Source: Pagrus major
Taxonomy: Eukaryota; Chordata; Actinopteri; Spariformes; Sparidae
Length of the DNA stretch: 64,000 nucleotides
Reading direction: 5' to 3'
NCBI RefSeq assembly: GCF_040436345.1
Contig: NC_133225.1
Span: forward strand, 21,928,040-21,992,039
The position numbers were made by a program, and so were the translations under genes. Positions 11,026 to 24,512 of this stretch are shown here, piece after piece (position 1 is the first letter of the stretch; the number at the start of each line of letters is the position of its first letter). The notes beneath the pieces were generated by a model that saw only the letters and a list, made by a program, of their open reading frames with translations, did no database searches and had not been told where the DNA came from.

Positions 11026-11169
11026 TTGTTATCTCGTAGTAAATATCTGCCAGCATAGTTGGAATGTTTCTGTTTTCAACAGAAATTAACTTGTTTCAAG
11101 AATTGATGATTCTAGCGCAGCAACAATTGCTCATTATCTCTTACCTTTTTTGTTTTTTGGTTGGTTGGT

Positions 11170-11450
11170 AGATTGTTTAGTTTGTCAGCAGCATTGCACA
11201 AAAACTACAGAGTAGATATCCACAAAACTTGGATGAAGGATGGGTCTCGGCCCAGAATAGACCCCATTAAGTTTTGGTGCAGATTCAGACAAAGGAAAGG
11301 TTCCAGGATTTTTTTTTCTCTCCTTCTTTAACACTGAGGGATAGGGCATTTCTGGACATTTTTGTTAATTTCTCAGGGAATAATCCATGGATCTTGATGA
11401 AAAAAAATTATTTATCCCTACTACAAATTTTTGAAGTAACTGTTTTAATT
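11170..11450. repeat. Interspersed repeat, CACAAAAACTACAGAGTAGA type
   Basis: It contains ATCCACAAAACTTGGATGAA, GGGATAGGGCATTTCTGGAC and TCATGGATCTTGATGA-like motifs of a repeat I recognise as common in percomorph genomes. A chance open frame crosses it. Family name and function are unknown to me. Confidence 0.55.
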
Positions 11451-11498
11451 TTAGGTCGATCCCTCAGTTCTTTGTTTCGGCAGTTCTTGGCTTCCACA

Positions 11499-11652
11499 GA
11501 GAATGGCCGCGCTTGCGATTACTCTTTTTTGCGCATCATCTTGAGATCACAAGTTCATTATTTTGTTATCTCAAGATATCAACAACACAATTAACTTGTG
11601 ACCTTGAGATAACAACATTGTTAAAAGTATAATTCCAAGCATGGCCATTCTC
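11499..11652. mobile_element. Palindromic mini-element with internal TTATCTCAAG hairpins
   Basis: The ends GAGAATGGCCGCGCTTG (11499-11515) and its near reverse complement CAAGCATGGCCATTCTC (ending at 11652) define a 154-bp element. Inside, ATCTTGAGATCACAAG, GTTATCTCAAGATATC and GACCTTGAGATAAC can pair in several alternative hairpins. No coding capacity. Confidence 0.62.
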
Positions 11653-11871
11653 AACGTCCGTAAACATAATATTCACACCAGCCGAACATTTACACAGAAG
11701 TTACTTAAAGCCAAAGATGTGTCCGAGCATCCATTTTGATTTATATCCAGTTATTTCTCTTTGATTAAACATCTAAAAGCTGCTGATGTGCTGTTGTAAT
11801 GTTTCAGAGCTCAATAAATGTCAACAAGAAAATGAAAATAAAAAGCATCCAGACAAAATGTTTCTCTTGAT

Positions 11872-11877
11872 TTTATT
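11872..11877 (-). terminator. Candidate poly(A) signal of tmem38a
   Basis: AATAAA on the minus strand lies about 490 bases after the tmem38a stop codon. It is the first good hexamer I noticed downstream, but the cleavage site is not shown directly. Confidence 0.4.
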
Positions 11878-12362
11878 TAAAGACATGAAGTTGTCTCATC
11901 TCAATGTAAAAAGCAGCAATGTTCTTTCACATTATGCTTTATTCGCATTTGGATTTCTGATTGAGATTCAGGTAAATTTATATTTTCTATTTCTTTATGA
12001 ACTGAACTCAGTTTAAAGGAAACCACTGACACCCGGTAACACAACTACTGATGTGGAACAGAGGCCCATGCAGCTCCTACACGTGGATCACCACACAGAT
12101 GTTGAGCACAGATGTTCACAAACACATAAATAAATAGGTTTCAAATGTCCAGGTTGGGTTGAAGTGTGAAACATTTGCTGTGGTATTTACAGAGTCCTGT
12201 GCTGTGTAAAATGCAGAAAGCACCATTTTGCTCTAATAGAGAGGGTCTCATTTGGTAAAACATCAAACTGCCCCTTTCCCTGGAAAGGAATGGGAAGTCC
12301 CGTCATGTGGAGGCCATGATGGGGGCGAGTCGGATGCAGTTTCACCGGAGCAGCGCGGCGTC

Positions 12363-15300
12363 CTACTCGGCTTTCTTAACCTTCCTCTTGCGAGAGCCTT
12401 CGCTCAGCTCCTCCTTGCTTTTCAGAGGTGAAGATGGGACAGCGGCGGGAGCGTGATGGTGGTCTTCCTCAGATCCACCCAGAGGGGAGCCGAACAGCAG
12501 GTGGCAAACCCAGGACTCGATGAGAGCGAAGGGGGAGCCGTGAGAGTGTCGGGCAGTCATCACCACCTGAAGGAAAGAGGAGTCAGTCAGAGGAGATCAG
12601 ACTGAGTTTGTGAAACTAACGGGGCATTTCATGAAGCTCAGTACCATGAGAGCCTATGTTACAAACTGGGCACATGGACTGATGGAAAACAGAGAGGCAT
12701 TATGGGAACTGTAGGATTCCAATCCAATTCCCATCTACAGAATAAATGTTGGCATTGTTTGTTTCAGCAAACCACGGACATGAGGAATCTCTACGTAACC
12801 AGAGCTTAACCACAGCGATGTCAAAAGACAGTTTAATCTTGTGACAACGCTCTGGTTAGGTTTAGGCACAAAAACTACAAGGTTAGGGTCAAGAAAAGAT
12901 CATTTTTGGGTAACATGTCCAGTTTTGTCGGGAGAAATACTGCGGCAAAACGTCCTGACGTCTCCCTAAAAATACAAGATTTGTCGGTTAAAACAGGAAG
13001 CAATCGGTGGTCTTGAACAGAGCGCTGTTGCTTGGTAGCTGTCTCATAGAAGTCACCTGAACTTTGTCACTTCAAAACGATGTTATGATATGAAACACAA
13101 GCACACAACATAGGTCTGCACACACACACAATACCAACATTTTATTCTATATCTTGGCATCTGCTGCATTGATTTTGACTGTTCTGTTTTTAAATTATCT
13201 CTTGCAAGTCCTCCACCTGTATGGAGGTGAAATAATAAATTGCCGCCCTTTAAGGACGTCTTTCTGAGTTATCATGTGAACAAACCAGTCATGTGTTTCT
13301 CACCATAGGCCTCACAAACATCTTGAAAAACTAAATCTCTGCCTTTATAAAGCAAATTTTATTCATGTTTGCTGTTGGTATTTTTCATTGATGTAGCTGG
13401 CTCACTATAAAGAAAGAGTGCAAATAAATCCTGCAGACTTTGTATCGTGTGAAGGTGCCTCCTTATCGCTTCTTTCTGCTGGCAAACATAGAAATGCCCA
13501 AAAGCAGTTGTGTGGTTGGATGTACCAACAGGGTAAAGAACCCAGAGCGGACTTTTTATAAGCTGCTGAACCAAAAAACTGAGCCTCTGAGGAGACAAAA
13601 GTGGATCCAGTCTCTCTGTCGCTATGCAAAAAAATTATATTGACATTCCTAATCCCCCATTCAAAGCTCTGATTGGTCGACTGTTCCTCTAAACTGGCAG
13701 AGACAGCTGGAGATTAGCAAAGCAAAACCTTTTTGAATCACTTAACAAATCAGAGATGTGGGCAGATTATAGTCCAGTGCGAGATACAAACAAAACAAGG
13801 CTCCATAGAGTCAATAATGGTCATATTCACCAAATAATATGACTTATATATTTTACTGAGAAAAAGAGCGTTTTTCTCTCCTAAACTTAGCAACTAACTA
13901 CTCTTTACATGTGACAAATAAGTAATGTTTTGTCTCTGGATGAATTCCATCTTGTACATGAAGGCTTAAAATAGATGAGAGAAACAACACTGTCAACGAC
14001 ACTTCACACAGCAGCACTGATCTCACCTTGCTGGTGGCCATGAAGATGGTGAAGATAAGGATGAGGGTGCTCTTGGACACTGGCAGCCAGTGAGCCTCCT
14101 GCATGGTGAAGAGGATGGCTCCGTACAGACTGGCTTTGGTTGGGCTGCACAGACAAAAGACAAAACTGTGAGTCTGACTCTGCTTATCAGAAGATACAAC
14201 CTTTTATTTTGGGGGATAAAAAAATAAAATTTTCATCCGACAGTGACATTGTGCAAGTCTGGTGCATTTTTTGATATGACCACCAGGGGGCGGCAAAGTC
14301 ACACTATTTCAGATCCTTCACTATGTGACTTCAACAAACCTGCTGTTTTATCAGAAAGCTTGTATGTGTTTTCTGTCAAATCTTAGTCACAGCAGCTTCC
14401 TTAAAGTCCTAGTTTCATCTCTGGGGTTTGGTGGGAAACAACTACATACTTGAGGTGGCACTTGTATTTTCCCATCCACAGCAGGAAACACAGACTTACA
14501 ATGACATGCTGAGGATCTCGTTGGTTTCGGGCCTCCACACGCCGCGCAGCAGCTGCTCAAAATTGGAAATGAGAGCCACTCCAGACCCTACGAAGATAAA
14601 AATAGACAATGGAAAAAATGAGGACAAAAAAAGTCTGTGTCTCGTGTGACTGCTCTTATTTGGCTTCAGCTTTTCTCTCATTTTCATCGTGGGTGCCTGC
14701 AGGGTTTCACTACTGAGGCAGAGGCAGTAGGGGGCAGGACCAGGGCAACCCTTTATATATGTTTCTCTGGACATTTCTACACAAAATATGTATGTTTAAA
14801 TGTGCAACAATGGCTGGATTTTAAGACTACAGATCAAGCATGACTCTATAGTTTCTTTCTCTCCACTTTCTACTGAGCTGACTCTAACTTTACACCTCAC
14901 ATTTTTGTATTGTTTTGTTTTATTGTCATGCTGTTCAGTAATATTTCAATGTGGCAGCTGTGTCGTTTACTGAAGGTGTTTCTGCGGCAACGTTACACAC
15001 ATCCTTTGCTCAAGTAGAAGTACAGATACTTGTCGACTTGTGTCAACACATTTACAGCAGTGAAAGGAGGCAAATCACAGTGAAATCGCAGGACACTGAC
15101 CTTTGACGTATCCAACGATGACCATGATGAAGAAGCCGTGGTGGTAGGCGTGGTGGGCGTGGTGAACGCCGGCGGCGATCTTACGAGTGCGGACGACCTC
15201 CTTCAGGGCGACCAACACCAGCTTGACGGGCAGGAAAGCCACACATTTATAGAAGAGGTTCAGTGGGCAGTAAAAGATGAGGTACCTGAGTTTGGATTCG

Positions 15301-18300
15301 ACAGAGAAAAACATGGTGGAGAGTTAGATGGGACAGTCTCAGTCTCTCAATCTAAACAACAAAACACACAAGTAGTGTGGCATCATGGGAGTTGTTGTCT
15401 TCATTGTTAAGGAAAATCTATTGCATGATTAAGCTAGAAGTGTCCACAGCCGAGGTAATGTTTTAAAGTTTTATTCATGTTTTTTTCAGTCGCATTCGCC
15501 AACCTTACTTCCTAAATCTCTGACTTTGTCCTGGAAGTTTTAGCAACAGGCGACCAATTGAGGTGCAATATGTGAGAGCTGTAGTTGAAAACATCCAAAA
15601 GTTAACTAAATGAATCAAAAGAATTTGAAGAAATAACTTAAAATTGATATAAATCTATTCATTATTTATGTCATGTAGTGTATGTATCATTGCAAAGATA
15701 TTTACTGAAGATAGCATGCTAGACCCAGCCCTGTCACACTGCTAGCTGCATGGCTAATTGAGCTAACTAACTAATGGCAGCTACAGTAAGCAGCAGTTAG
15801 CGGTTACTCTATGCTATTAGAAATGCTCCACAGTCCTTGCTGTAGACATTTGTCCTATATATTTTTGGTATAAAAGTTTGAGCTAGAGACACTGAGGTCT
15901 GTAGAGGTCTGTAGATTGTTTCTTTAAAGATATGTGTCTGATATTTAAAACCTTAAAGACAAAACTGTCTTCAGATACAGCTGCTGATATGTGGGGGGAA
16001 AGTCTTTTGAGAATTTGCTGAACTGATCATTTAAGAGTCGTTTCTTTCCCCTTTAAAAGCCGGAAAATACATGAATTTTTTTGGAGGGACCTCCAAACGG
16101 TGGCAGGCAAAAGATAATTTGATCACATACAGTCGTCAAAGTTTGATTTTAAAAAAAAAGCATTAATCAAAAAGTTTGATTTGATGTTCCATCCATTTGA
16201 CCTCAAGACAGAATCTGAAGGGGAAACATCCTTCTGAGGATTTTCTCACCAGACAGCTGAGGCCAGCAGGATGTGGCTGTTGTGTTGGAAGTAGTCGATG
16301 GGGCTGCTTCCAAGCATGATGTCTGCCAGGATGTAACTACCAAAGCAGTAGAGCATGGCACAGAGCCAGGAGGCCACGGGACTCCTGCGAGAAACCTCCA
16401 CTGAGCCTGCAACACAGAGGAGGAGCCGTCAGGGACAACATGAAAATCTGAAAATCTTAGTTTCAATGCTCATGTTTTCACAGCCTTAACAAGCTGCAGT
16501 GTGTCACTGATTATCATAAACAGTTACTCATTGAGTACAAAACAACACTCCTTTGTCATGTTTTACCATCCGCCTGACACACTGCAGCTTCTGTGCAAGA
16601 ATATTTTTTTCTGGGTGACTCTTCCAATACAAATCATCATTAAGCACAGACGGTATCAAACAATTATATAATTCAGCAATGTCTCTGCAGTCATGGTCTT
16701 GTCTGGTCTTGAAATGAAACCCAGAGTCCTCTTTTACCAAGACAAGACCAAGTAAAACTGAGACGAGACCTTCAAAAAGTGGTCCTGAGACCACGACCAA
16801 TCTCGAGTACGACAACATTACAGAACAGTTAATGAAAATGATTAATTAAAGGTAAATAATTCCAACAAAGAAAAAGAAATGTGCAGAAAGGTTAAAAGTT
16901 TCAAAGATGCCGTGATACGATTTTAAAATTTCTGGTTTTGGCGACTCCTACAGGTCAGAAAAGACTCTGGCGGGTATCAATGCATCCCACAAATTAATGT
17001 GAAATTAAAAAGTTTAATGTTGATACATTCCAAAACTGTTTTTCCAAAATACCTCTGATCCTCTGAACTTCTACACAGAAACTTCTGAAGTTATCATTGG
17101 TCTTTATTAAGAGTCATAAAGTCACAAATGTTCATTTTTCAAAACTTTCTCTGAGTTCCTGCAGAGAAAAGAAATGAGCTTCAGAAGTCATTATCAGTGG
17201 ATCCCTTGTGTGTCTTCGTGCTGTATCTTTGTCCACGCCCAGTCGACTATTCAGCTCACACCCTGATAATCCGCCTTTTTATCAAGACCTAATATTGACT
17301 CAGGACTTCAACAGGCATTTATAAGCTGACAGTTTTCCATCTGAAGGAAGTATTCACACAGAACAGACAGCTCTTTATAACTTATTCAACTGTTTTTCTG
17401 CTTTATATGATGATTTAATATTCTTTTTCTGAATGTGACATGTAAAGAAAACATTTAGTATTTCTATGTATACCAGTCAAAGGCGTATATACAGGGTGTT
17501 TACTGTCTGATAAAGTCAGGCCTTGTATCTATAACCATTATGTGTTTGGCAGGTTGGTTTCAGTCTCAATGAATCTATTAAGCCTCGTACGTATAGTCCA
17601 TGTTTGTCCTGCTGACAAGAGGACAGGAAACTTTATAAAAATGACTGCATCACTCTAAGCCGGTCTGTTTGTTGTCCCACAAGCTTTCTTGTTCTCATTT
17701 CCCTGTTTTATCCTGCGTGTCCCCTTTTCACCTCTCTGTGCTGGAACATCAGCCGTCCTGGGACGTCTCTCAATGCCCCATAAAACTTGACAAAGTGACT
17801 TTCACAAAAAAAAACAAGCAAAATCGAGGTACCTCAAAATGACCAAGTAAAGTTGACTAATAGTTTTAGGTTGTTACAACTTATTAGCTCACACAACTCG
17901 GTTTCCTAATCTTTTAAAACGTACAGCGTGTCCCTCTCCCCTCATTCCAGATGTTTTGGATCTGGATCTTTGTCCTTCATAGACTCAGCATCTTCTTTCG
18001 TCTTTCTCTCCCTTCATGTGCTTGTTTCCTTTCTCCTATCTGTGTGAATGGTGTAGTCGAGTTCCTCCATCACATTTCTTTTGAAGGGTCCAATTAAAGT
18101 ACAGCAGAGAGTGCCTTCTGTTTGTATACCCACAAACTGTTGAACACTGGACATTAGAACAGAAAGCTCTCTTGATTTTTTTTTTTTTTTTTTTAAAAGG
18201 AAATAAATCTGTATCTTCTTAATCCAGCTTTTAATTTGGAATGATGTTAAATAATGTTAAAATGATTGCTTTTACATTATTTTCACTCCTGATGTTAATT

Positions 18301-20275
18301 TGATTTCATGTTATTGACTTTCATTTATTGATCTTTTACATCGTTTTGTTTAGTTATTGTACAAAGTGCATTATTTCACTCTGAAATGTAGTGAGATAAA
18401 GATACAAATGCACTTAGAATAAAAATGAAACATGTATTTGAAGCACAGGCACCTCAAAAATGTACTTTCGAGCAGTACTTGATTAAACGAACTCAGTAAA
18501 CGGAGATGTGAACAGAGCGCGGCACAAATCTCCAACAACAGGTGGGTGAGGGTGTCGTGGTGCGACAGGCGCTCAGTTTGAGAGCAATCTGATCCTGAGA
18601 AATGCCGCCCTATAAATACATCCTGCTCAACTGCTTCTCCTGCCCGCCAACTGACAGGCCTGACTTAACCTCTGACCCCAACACTTGTCCACCCCCCCAC
18701 CTGCTCATGTTGACCCCCGAAACTCATTCATGTACTGAACCGTTCCAACATGTACTGTGAGCCGGGACACTCCTCTCAGACACATGGTGCGACATTTGAC
18801 TGTAAAATATTGTGAGAGATGAAGATAAAGGTGAACAGTTACAGTCATGATGTCAGCTGTTACAGTGAGCCTGAGCTCTGATGAAGCAATGGACGCACAT
18901 AAGTGATAATTGTTTACATTAAATACAAGTAACTGTTTATATATTGGCTAACTTTACGCATGTGATCAATCAAAGTCTTGAGTAGCTCTGATATTTTCCT
19001 GGATTTACTGCATGGAGTATCACTGTCGAGGGAAATGTGGAAGATGATAAAATAAAAACTTAAAACTTCTTTTTTTTTTTACTTTAATCACTTTAATCGC
19101 CAATACATGCACAGTTGAACCCCGGTACAGTTAAACTACCTCAGTTTGCACATACTGTAGCATGACAGTAGTTCTAGTTTTCTTATTATATGTCTGCATT
19201 TGTGGTTTCTGTATGTCGTATAAGCTACTGGATGTCTACATTTCCCTCGGGATCAATAAAGTATCTGTCTGTCTAAAAAGATTCATGTTCCAACATCCCC
19301 ATGTCTGGCAACAAAACACATGTTGATCTTTGAAGCTCTGAAGCTCTTATCTTCGTGCCAGAGTGAACTTTTTCTCTAGGCTGAGGGGAATACGATATTT
19401 TCAAAGCTACACACTCCCAGGAACATTAAGGTCGTGTTGGGCTGTTAGCTCTACAGCTTATTTCATGTTTAGTGTAAATACCTGTGCAGCAGAGGGGCTT
19501 CAGAGACCCACTGACACTGTCTATTTCAGGATCTTCTATTTATTGCCTAAGTCGCTGGTATGCACAGGCCTTCTCTCGGGTTTCATCCTGCTCGAGGTCT
19601 GTTGCTCAAAGGAGCTCAATCTTGGGAAATATCAGACTTTTTTATCCAAAGCTGAGTGGGTTTAATCTACCCTGAATGAGGTCAGGCTGCTGCAGGAACA
19701 GACATTCCCCCACAGCAAGCAAGCAGAGCTGCAAGTGCTCCTGCTGCTGCTTATGTAACAGGTCATGCTTTATAAGGATAGGGTGCTATACAGATATCAG
19801 CAACAGAAAAGTCCCTATAGGGATATTACAGCAATGTGTGGTTAAAACACAGAAAAACAGCTTTAGAGTTGGCTACATGCACCTTTAATTTATTGTCTTT
19901 CTCATCTCAGAAATTGCTTCTGAGTTTTTAAGGGTTTAATGTTGAATTCAACGTGTTAGAAATATGTTATTCTAGACATATTTGTCTTTGTGTCGATGTG
20001 AATAAATGCATGTTCAGACACAGGTTATTGTGAGTGTGGTAGTGCCTAAATAACAAGCAGAACTGCATTATAGATGATCATATTTATCAGATTGTAAACA
20101 ATGCTTTTAATGTGAAAAACAAAGCTGACAGAAAGTGTAAGACACACTCACCTGGCTCATACTTGAGGTAGAGGATGGACACGATGTAATAAGCGAGATC
20201 AAACACAGGAAACATTCCCAGTTTGGAGAAAGTTTGGGGGAAATCGCCCAAATTAAGAACTGAGAGCACCTCCAT
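12363..20275 (-). CDS. tmem38a: Trimeric intracellular cation channel type A (TRIC-A)
   Basis: TRIC-A is a trimeric potassium-permeable channel of the sarcoplasmic reticulum that balances charge during ryanodine-receptor calcium release. Exons on the minus strand: 20275-20152, 16406-16250, 15285-15101, 14587-14500, 14144-14027 and 12566-12363. The joined frame is open and gives 291 residues, close to the human length of about 299. The start at 20275 matches the family N-terminus ([20 protein letters not shown]). Recognisable family blocks are [60 protein letters not shown], the basic lipid-binding segment KEVVRTRK at 122-129, [29 protein letters not shown] and [18 protein letters not shown]. 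The C-terminus is lysine-rich and ends [19 protein letters not shown], which points to the A rather than the B paralogue. Intron 1 is about 3.7 kb and the last intron holds a THAP relic. The gene is head-to-head with smim7. Confidence 0.96.
12655..13000. repeat. Two dispersed repeat fragments in the last tmem38a intron
   Basis: 12655-12770 contains TTACAAACTGGGCACATG and GCATTATGGGAACTGTAGGA, matching motifs near 61690-61745 (ATTACAAACTGGGGGGGTCA, GCATTACGGGAAGTGTAGGA). 12830-13000 contains GGTTAGGTTTAGGCACAAAA, similar to GGTTTGGTTTAGGCACAAAG near 56517. Both are dispersed non-coding repeats; boundaries are approximate. Confidence 0.5.
13494..13643 (+). pseudogene. THAP zinc-finger domain relic, antisense in tmem38a intron 5
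   Basis: From ATG 13494 the frame reads [40 protein letters not shown] and LCRYAKKLY, then stops. This is the first half of a THAP domain: an N-terminal methionine-proline, a C-x3-C pair with GCTNR, FY, and the RRxxW helix. THAP domains are C2CH zinc-coordinating DNA-binding modules of THAP proteins and P-element-like transposases. The second half, including the later C and H zinc ligands and the usual AVPTIF box, is missing. No splice donor follows the R-rich helix, so the module cannot fold as it stands. It is likely a fragment of a transposon or a retroposed or decayed THAP gene. Confidence 0.7.
14280..14294 (+). promoter_or_regulatory. CTCF-like core motif, forward
   Basis: CCACCAGGGGGCGGC matches the vertebrate CTCF core consensus (CCASYAGRKGGC). 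It lies in tmem38a intron 4, between exons 4 and 5. Occupancy is unknown. Similar strings also occur inside fish repeats. Confidence 0.45.
14723..14738 (+). promoter_or_regulatory. CTCF-like core motif, forward
   Basis: GGCAGTAGGGGGCAGG matches the CTCF core at all but one position. It is about 440 bases from the previous forward motif, in tmem38a intron 3. Confidence 0.38.
16670..16825. repeat. GGTCTTGTC / GACAAGACC dispersed repeat
   Basis: It contains ATGGTCTTGTCTGGTCTTGA, AAGACAAGACCAAGTAAAAC and GAGACGAGACC. This is a simple inverted-motif repeat known to me from many fish genomes. It lies in tmem38a intron 1. Confidence 0.55.
16826..19149. other. Tmem38a intron 1, middle part
   Basis: No exon was recognised. 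It contains a 19-base T run at 18176-18194 and a copy of the AGTAC-rich repeat at about 18370-18500 (CTCAAAAATGTACTTTCGAG). Otherwise it is unassigned. Confidence 0.5.
19150..19280 (+). mobile_element. LINE-like 3' tail ending in (TCTG)n
   Basis: The stretch ends with ACATTTCCCTCGGGATCAAT then AAAGTATCTGTCTGTC. A terminus of the form ATTTCC(C)...GGGATCAATAAAGT followed by a short tetranucleotide run is typical of 3' ends of fish LINEs and related elements. No reverse-transcriptase sequence is present here. Confidence 0.5.
19360..19890. repeat. Probable dispersed repeat in tmem38a intron 1
   Basis: A moderately GC-rich block ends TTGGCTACATGCACCTTTAA, an ending shared in form with other AAAGGTGCA...-type fish elements. 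It contains overlapping open frames of 100 and 63 codons that resemble no known protein. The family is unassigned. Confidence 0.35.
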
Positions 20276-20946
20276 GTTGCCTTTCTGTTGACGACTGAAT
20301 CCCTGTTGTTGTTCTGTGTTTTCGTCTTTAGTCCAACTGCTGCAGTCTGGATCAGAAAAAGCCCCCCCAACCCGGTCCACCGACTCTCCACCAAGCCCCC
20401 CGGTCTCGACAGTGAGAGCCTGTGACACTCAAGCCTTCCTATTAATACCGCTCATCTCCAGCAGCCTCTCAGCATCATCTTCATCATCATCATCCTCAGC
20501 AGCAGCAGCAGCATCTGCGCTCCGTGCCAGCTGCTCCGCTTTTCAGACGACAGGTTTTACATGTCAGCTGCTGCTTCCAATGTGAAAACAAAAGGCTGGT
20601 TGTCCTCCTGCATTCGTCGTTATTTAAGAGAGAGGATCCTAGAAAACACAGCAGCGGATCCCGAGACAAGTGTCCAGGATTAATACGGACAACGATTCAT
20701 TCACCCTCTCATAAACAACAGCCCGCAGCCCGGATGGGATCCTGCACCAAGGCTGACTCACAGCCAAATGATCCGCTCTAATCCTCACGCAGCTCGGCCA
20801 CATTTGGTGATATCACCGGCTGTTTACATTGTCCCACATGATGCACACATGTTGTGGTTAAAGGCGCAGTAATACTAAACTTACATAAACGCACAGCAAT
20901 ACGATTTTATTCATTTTTAATGTGATTTAATGTATTTATTTTGCTA

Positions 20947-20970
20947 TTTCTTTCTTTCTTTCTTTCTTTT
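20947..20970. repeat. (TTTC)n microsatellite
   Basis: Six tandem TTTC units lie between the tmem38a and smim7 starts. Confidence 0.9.
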
Positions 20971-21005
20971 ATTGGAGAATAATAATAAGAGCAATGGCCT
21001 CATGC

Positions 21006-21020
21006 GCCACCAGGGGGCCC
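21006..21020 (+). promoter_or_regulatory. CTCF-like core motif, forward
   Basis: GCCACCAGGGGGCCC contains the CTCF core in forward orientation. It lies between the divergent tmem38a and smim7 genes. Binding is not shown by sequence alone. Confidence 0.42.
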
Positions 21021-21755
21021 TACAGCCACAAAATTGAAAATGAAGAAATGGGAAGGGGGGCGTCCTCGTTTGACATGGTGAACATGTCTTTGTCTTCTAG
21101 CTACATATACATTCACAACCCATACACCCATATTTTGAGATTTTACCCTCAGATAGATGCTATAGGTAAGAGTATATACAGCAAGATGCGTCTACCAATT
21201 CAATTAAAAGCAAGAAAATCCCCCAAACTAGTGATATGAGGTGTCCACTTGACATAAATAAATAAAGTTGTTTATTTATTTCTTTTTCTTTCTTTCTTTT
21301 TTTTTGTCAATTCTGCCAACAGCACTCAGCTCTCTGGGACCATACATCTTATGTATTACATATGTGCTTTGAAATTGTACAGACTTTTCAAGTATTATAT
21401 TTTTTACTTATTTCTAATTATATTTACAAAAGTACATTGCAAAATTACATATTTAAAAATGTAACAGAAGGTGAAAAAAATGTGAGTGAATTATTTCACA
21501 AGAGCTCAAAATAATATAGAGAAAAATGGAAATTAAAATAAAGCATTTTTCACACAATACCCTAAAAGCTCCAAGTAGCCAAAATGTTTATAAGATGATG
21601 CAATGATGTCATACTGATACAAAAAAAATAGATTGTGTCAATTTGAGGGTTATTAGCAGACGATGTAACCGAATTGACGAGCAGCTAAAAACCATCAACA
21701 AATAAATACATTTTTAATTTGTATATATTGTATGGACATAAAATAAAAAATAAAA

Positions 21756-21760
<5 letters not shown>

Positions 21761-21796
<36 letters not shown>
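21761..21796. repeat. (TAA)12 microsatellite
   Basis: A continuous TAA run in the tmem38a-smim7 intergenic region. Confidence 0.95.
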
Positions 21797-22138
21797 GAAA
21801 ATGTAAAAATAAATAAACCTGCCGCTGCTGTCACGTTTCTTGTCTACAGGTGGCGCACGTTGCTCAGGTATGGCATGAAATGCAGCTCTGTAATGCCCTA
21901 ATTTTGGTCTTACAGGCAACATTTCTTGGTTGATGTACAGCTCCCATCTCATTCACCCCACCCGCGCATCTAACCGTATGACCGTGATCATTTACCATCT
22001 ATTGCTGCTATAACGTAAATCAAATGTATTGATCTGATCAGTGGAGAAAGCCGGAGGCACAGAGCTTGACAGGAACAACCTGGTAGTCTAACTTCAGGGA
22101 ATAAAACCCACTATAGGCCGTCAGGGCACTGGAACGCT

Positions 22139-22177
22139 ATTGGTCACAATCCTGATTGCGTGACGAACACGGAAGTG
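22139..22177 (+). promoter_or_regulatory. Smim7 proximal promoter: inverted CCAAT box and ETS motif
   Basis: ATTGG (reverse CCAAT) at 22139-22143, GCGTGACGAA, and CGGAAGTG at 22170-22177 lie within 70 bases of the smim7 ATG at 22207. The absence of a TATA box and an ETS site close to the start fit a housekeeping promoter. Confidence 0.5.
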
Positions 22178-22206
22178 AGGCGTCTCTGTGATGTGATGTG
22201 AACAAA

Positions 22207-23419
<1,213 letters not shown>

Positions 23420-24044
23420 TCAATGTTTGTGGGGCGACTGGACCTCCACCACCAGGACGTCAATTGCCCAAGATGGATGCTACAAACTTCTCCCCTAAAT
23501 AAGACTTTGCTGTTTTTTTTGTCTTTTTAACTGTAATTATGCTCCATTTTCTTTAAGAACCCCAATCTCCTTCTGGCTGTACAGGAATTTATGAATCGCT
23601 GTATTTATTTTGTCTTACTGAAGTTGTTACATTTTACCCTTTTTTGCTAAGCTGAAACTGTACCAACACCACTGTCTTTGCTGGGTATTTGTTGTCTTGT
23701 TCCCTTTAAAATGATGGACAGCCCTCGCTAACAGGGGAGAAATGTTTTTCTGTGACATGTCACCTGTGTGTCATCATTTAAGGGTCCTGTTTGGCCCTAA
23801 AACCTCACATATCATCTTGCTCAAACATCCTTTTATTCATTATTTTCTTACACAGCAATCAGGATTCAGCTAAATTCAACAAACAAATCAAAATGATGGC
23901 TGTCACTTAATGAACTCTACATCTCTGTTAAAAGAATATTTTAATGCAACCTCTCAAAAGAATGCCATTTTCCTTTACTCTGGGCCACATGTGCTGTATG
24001 TAAATGTATATGCACTAAAATGTAAATGTGTCCATAATCTTAAC

Positions 24045-24050
24045 AATAAA
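24045..24050 (+). terminator. Candidate poly(A) signal of smim7
   Basis: AATAAA lies about 625 bases after the smim7 stop and before the repeat-rich spacer. A T/GT-rich stretch follows (TTTTCTTATCCACTGTCTGT). Confidence 0.5.
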
Positions 24051-24512
24051 AATACAGTTTTCTTATCCACTGTCTGTTAACTGACTGGCCTGACTTGTAA
24101 ATAACTTTTGCCCTTTCAGTATTGCAGCTGTTCCCTTTTACTGTTCTTTTTATCAGGCCTTTTATGTCATTCTGTACATTTTTTTATAACCTTGAAATCA
24201 TAATTAGTTGTAATCGCTATTAAAATTCCTTTTACATTTTTGATTAACACTTTTTCCGCAGTACCTCTTATTTAATTGACTTTTAAGACGAAGTCACACT
24301 TGTGTCATTTTGGTTTTCATTTGATAACTTAATTCAAAGAGGCAGCGAGTAGTTATTGTCTCTATATTGCAACATTGGTCCTGGGTCTCAATGAAATGTA
24401 TGGATGGAAATATATTCCGTGGAGTGGGATGTGATGTGATGTTGTAGGAAGTTTTCAGTGAGAAACCATTGATCTAGAGATTGTAGGAGATTATTACTGT
24501 TTCCCTTCACGC

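Noticed and set aside
11274-11594. 106-codon frame at 11.3-11.6 kb
   Set aside because: It runs through two separate dispersed repeats, so it is not a gene.
13440-13643. Intact THAP gene in tmem38a intron 5
   Set aside because: Only the first half of the domain is present, the later zinc ligands are missing, and no donor follows before the stop.
19363-19665. 100-codon frame in tmem38a intron 1
   Set aside because: No domain, overlaps another frame, and ends in a stretch that looks like a dispersed-repeat terminus.
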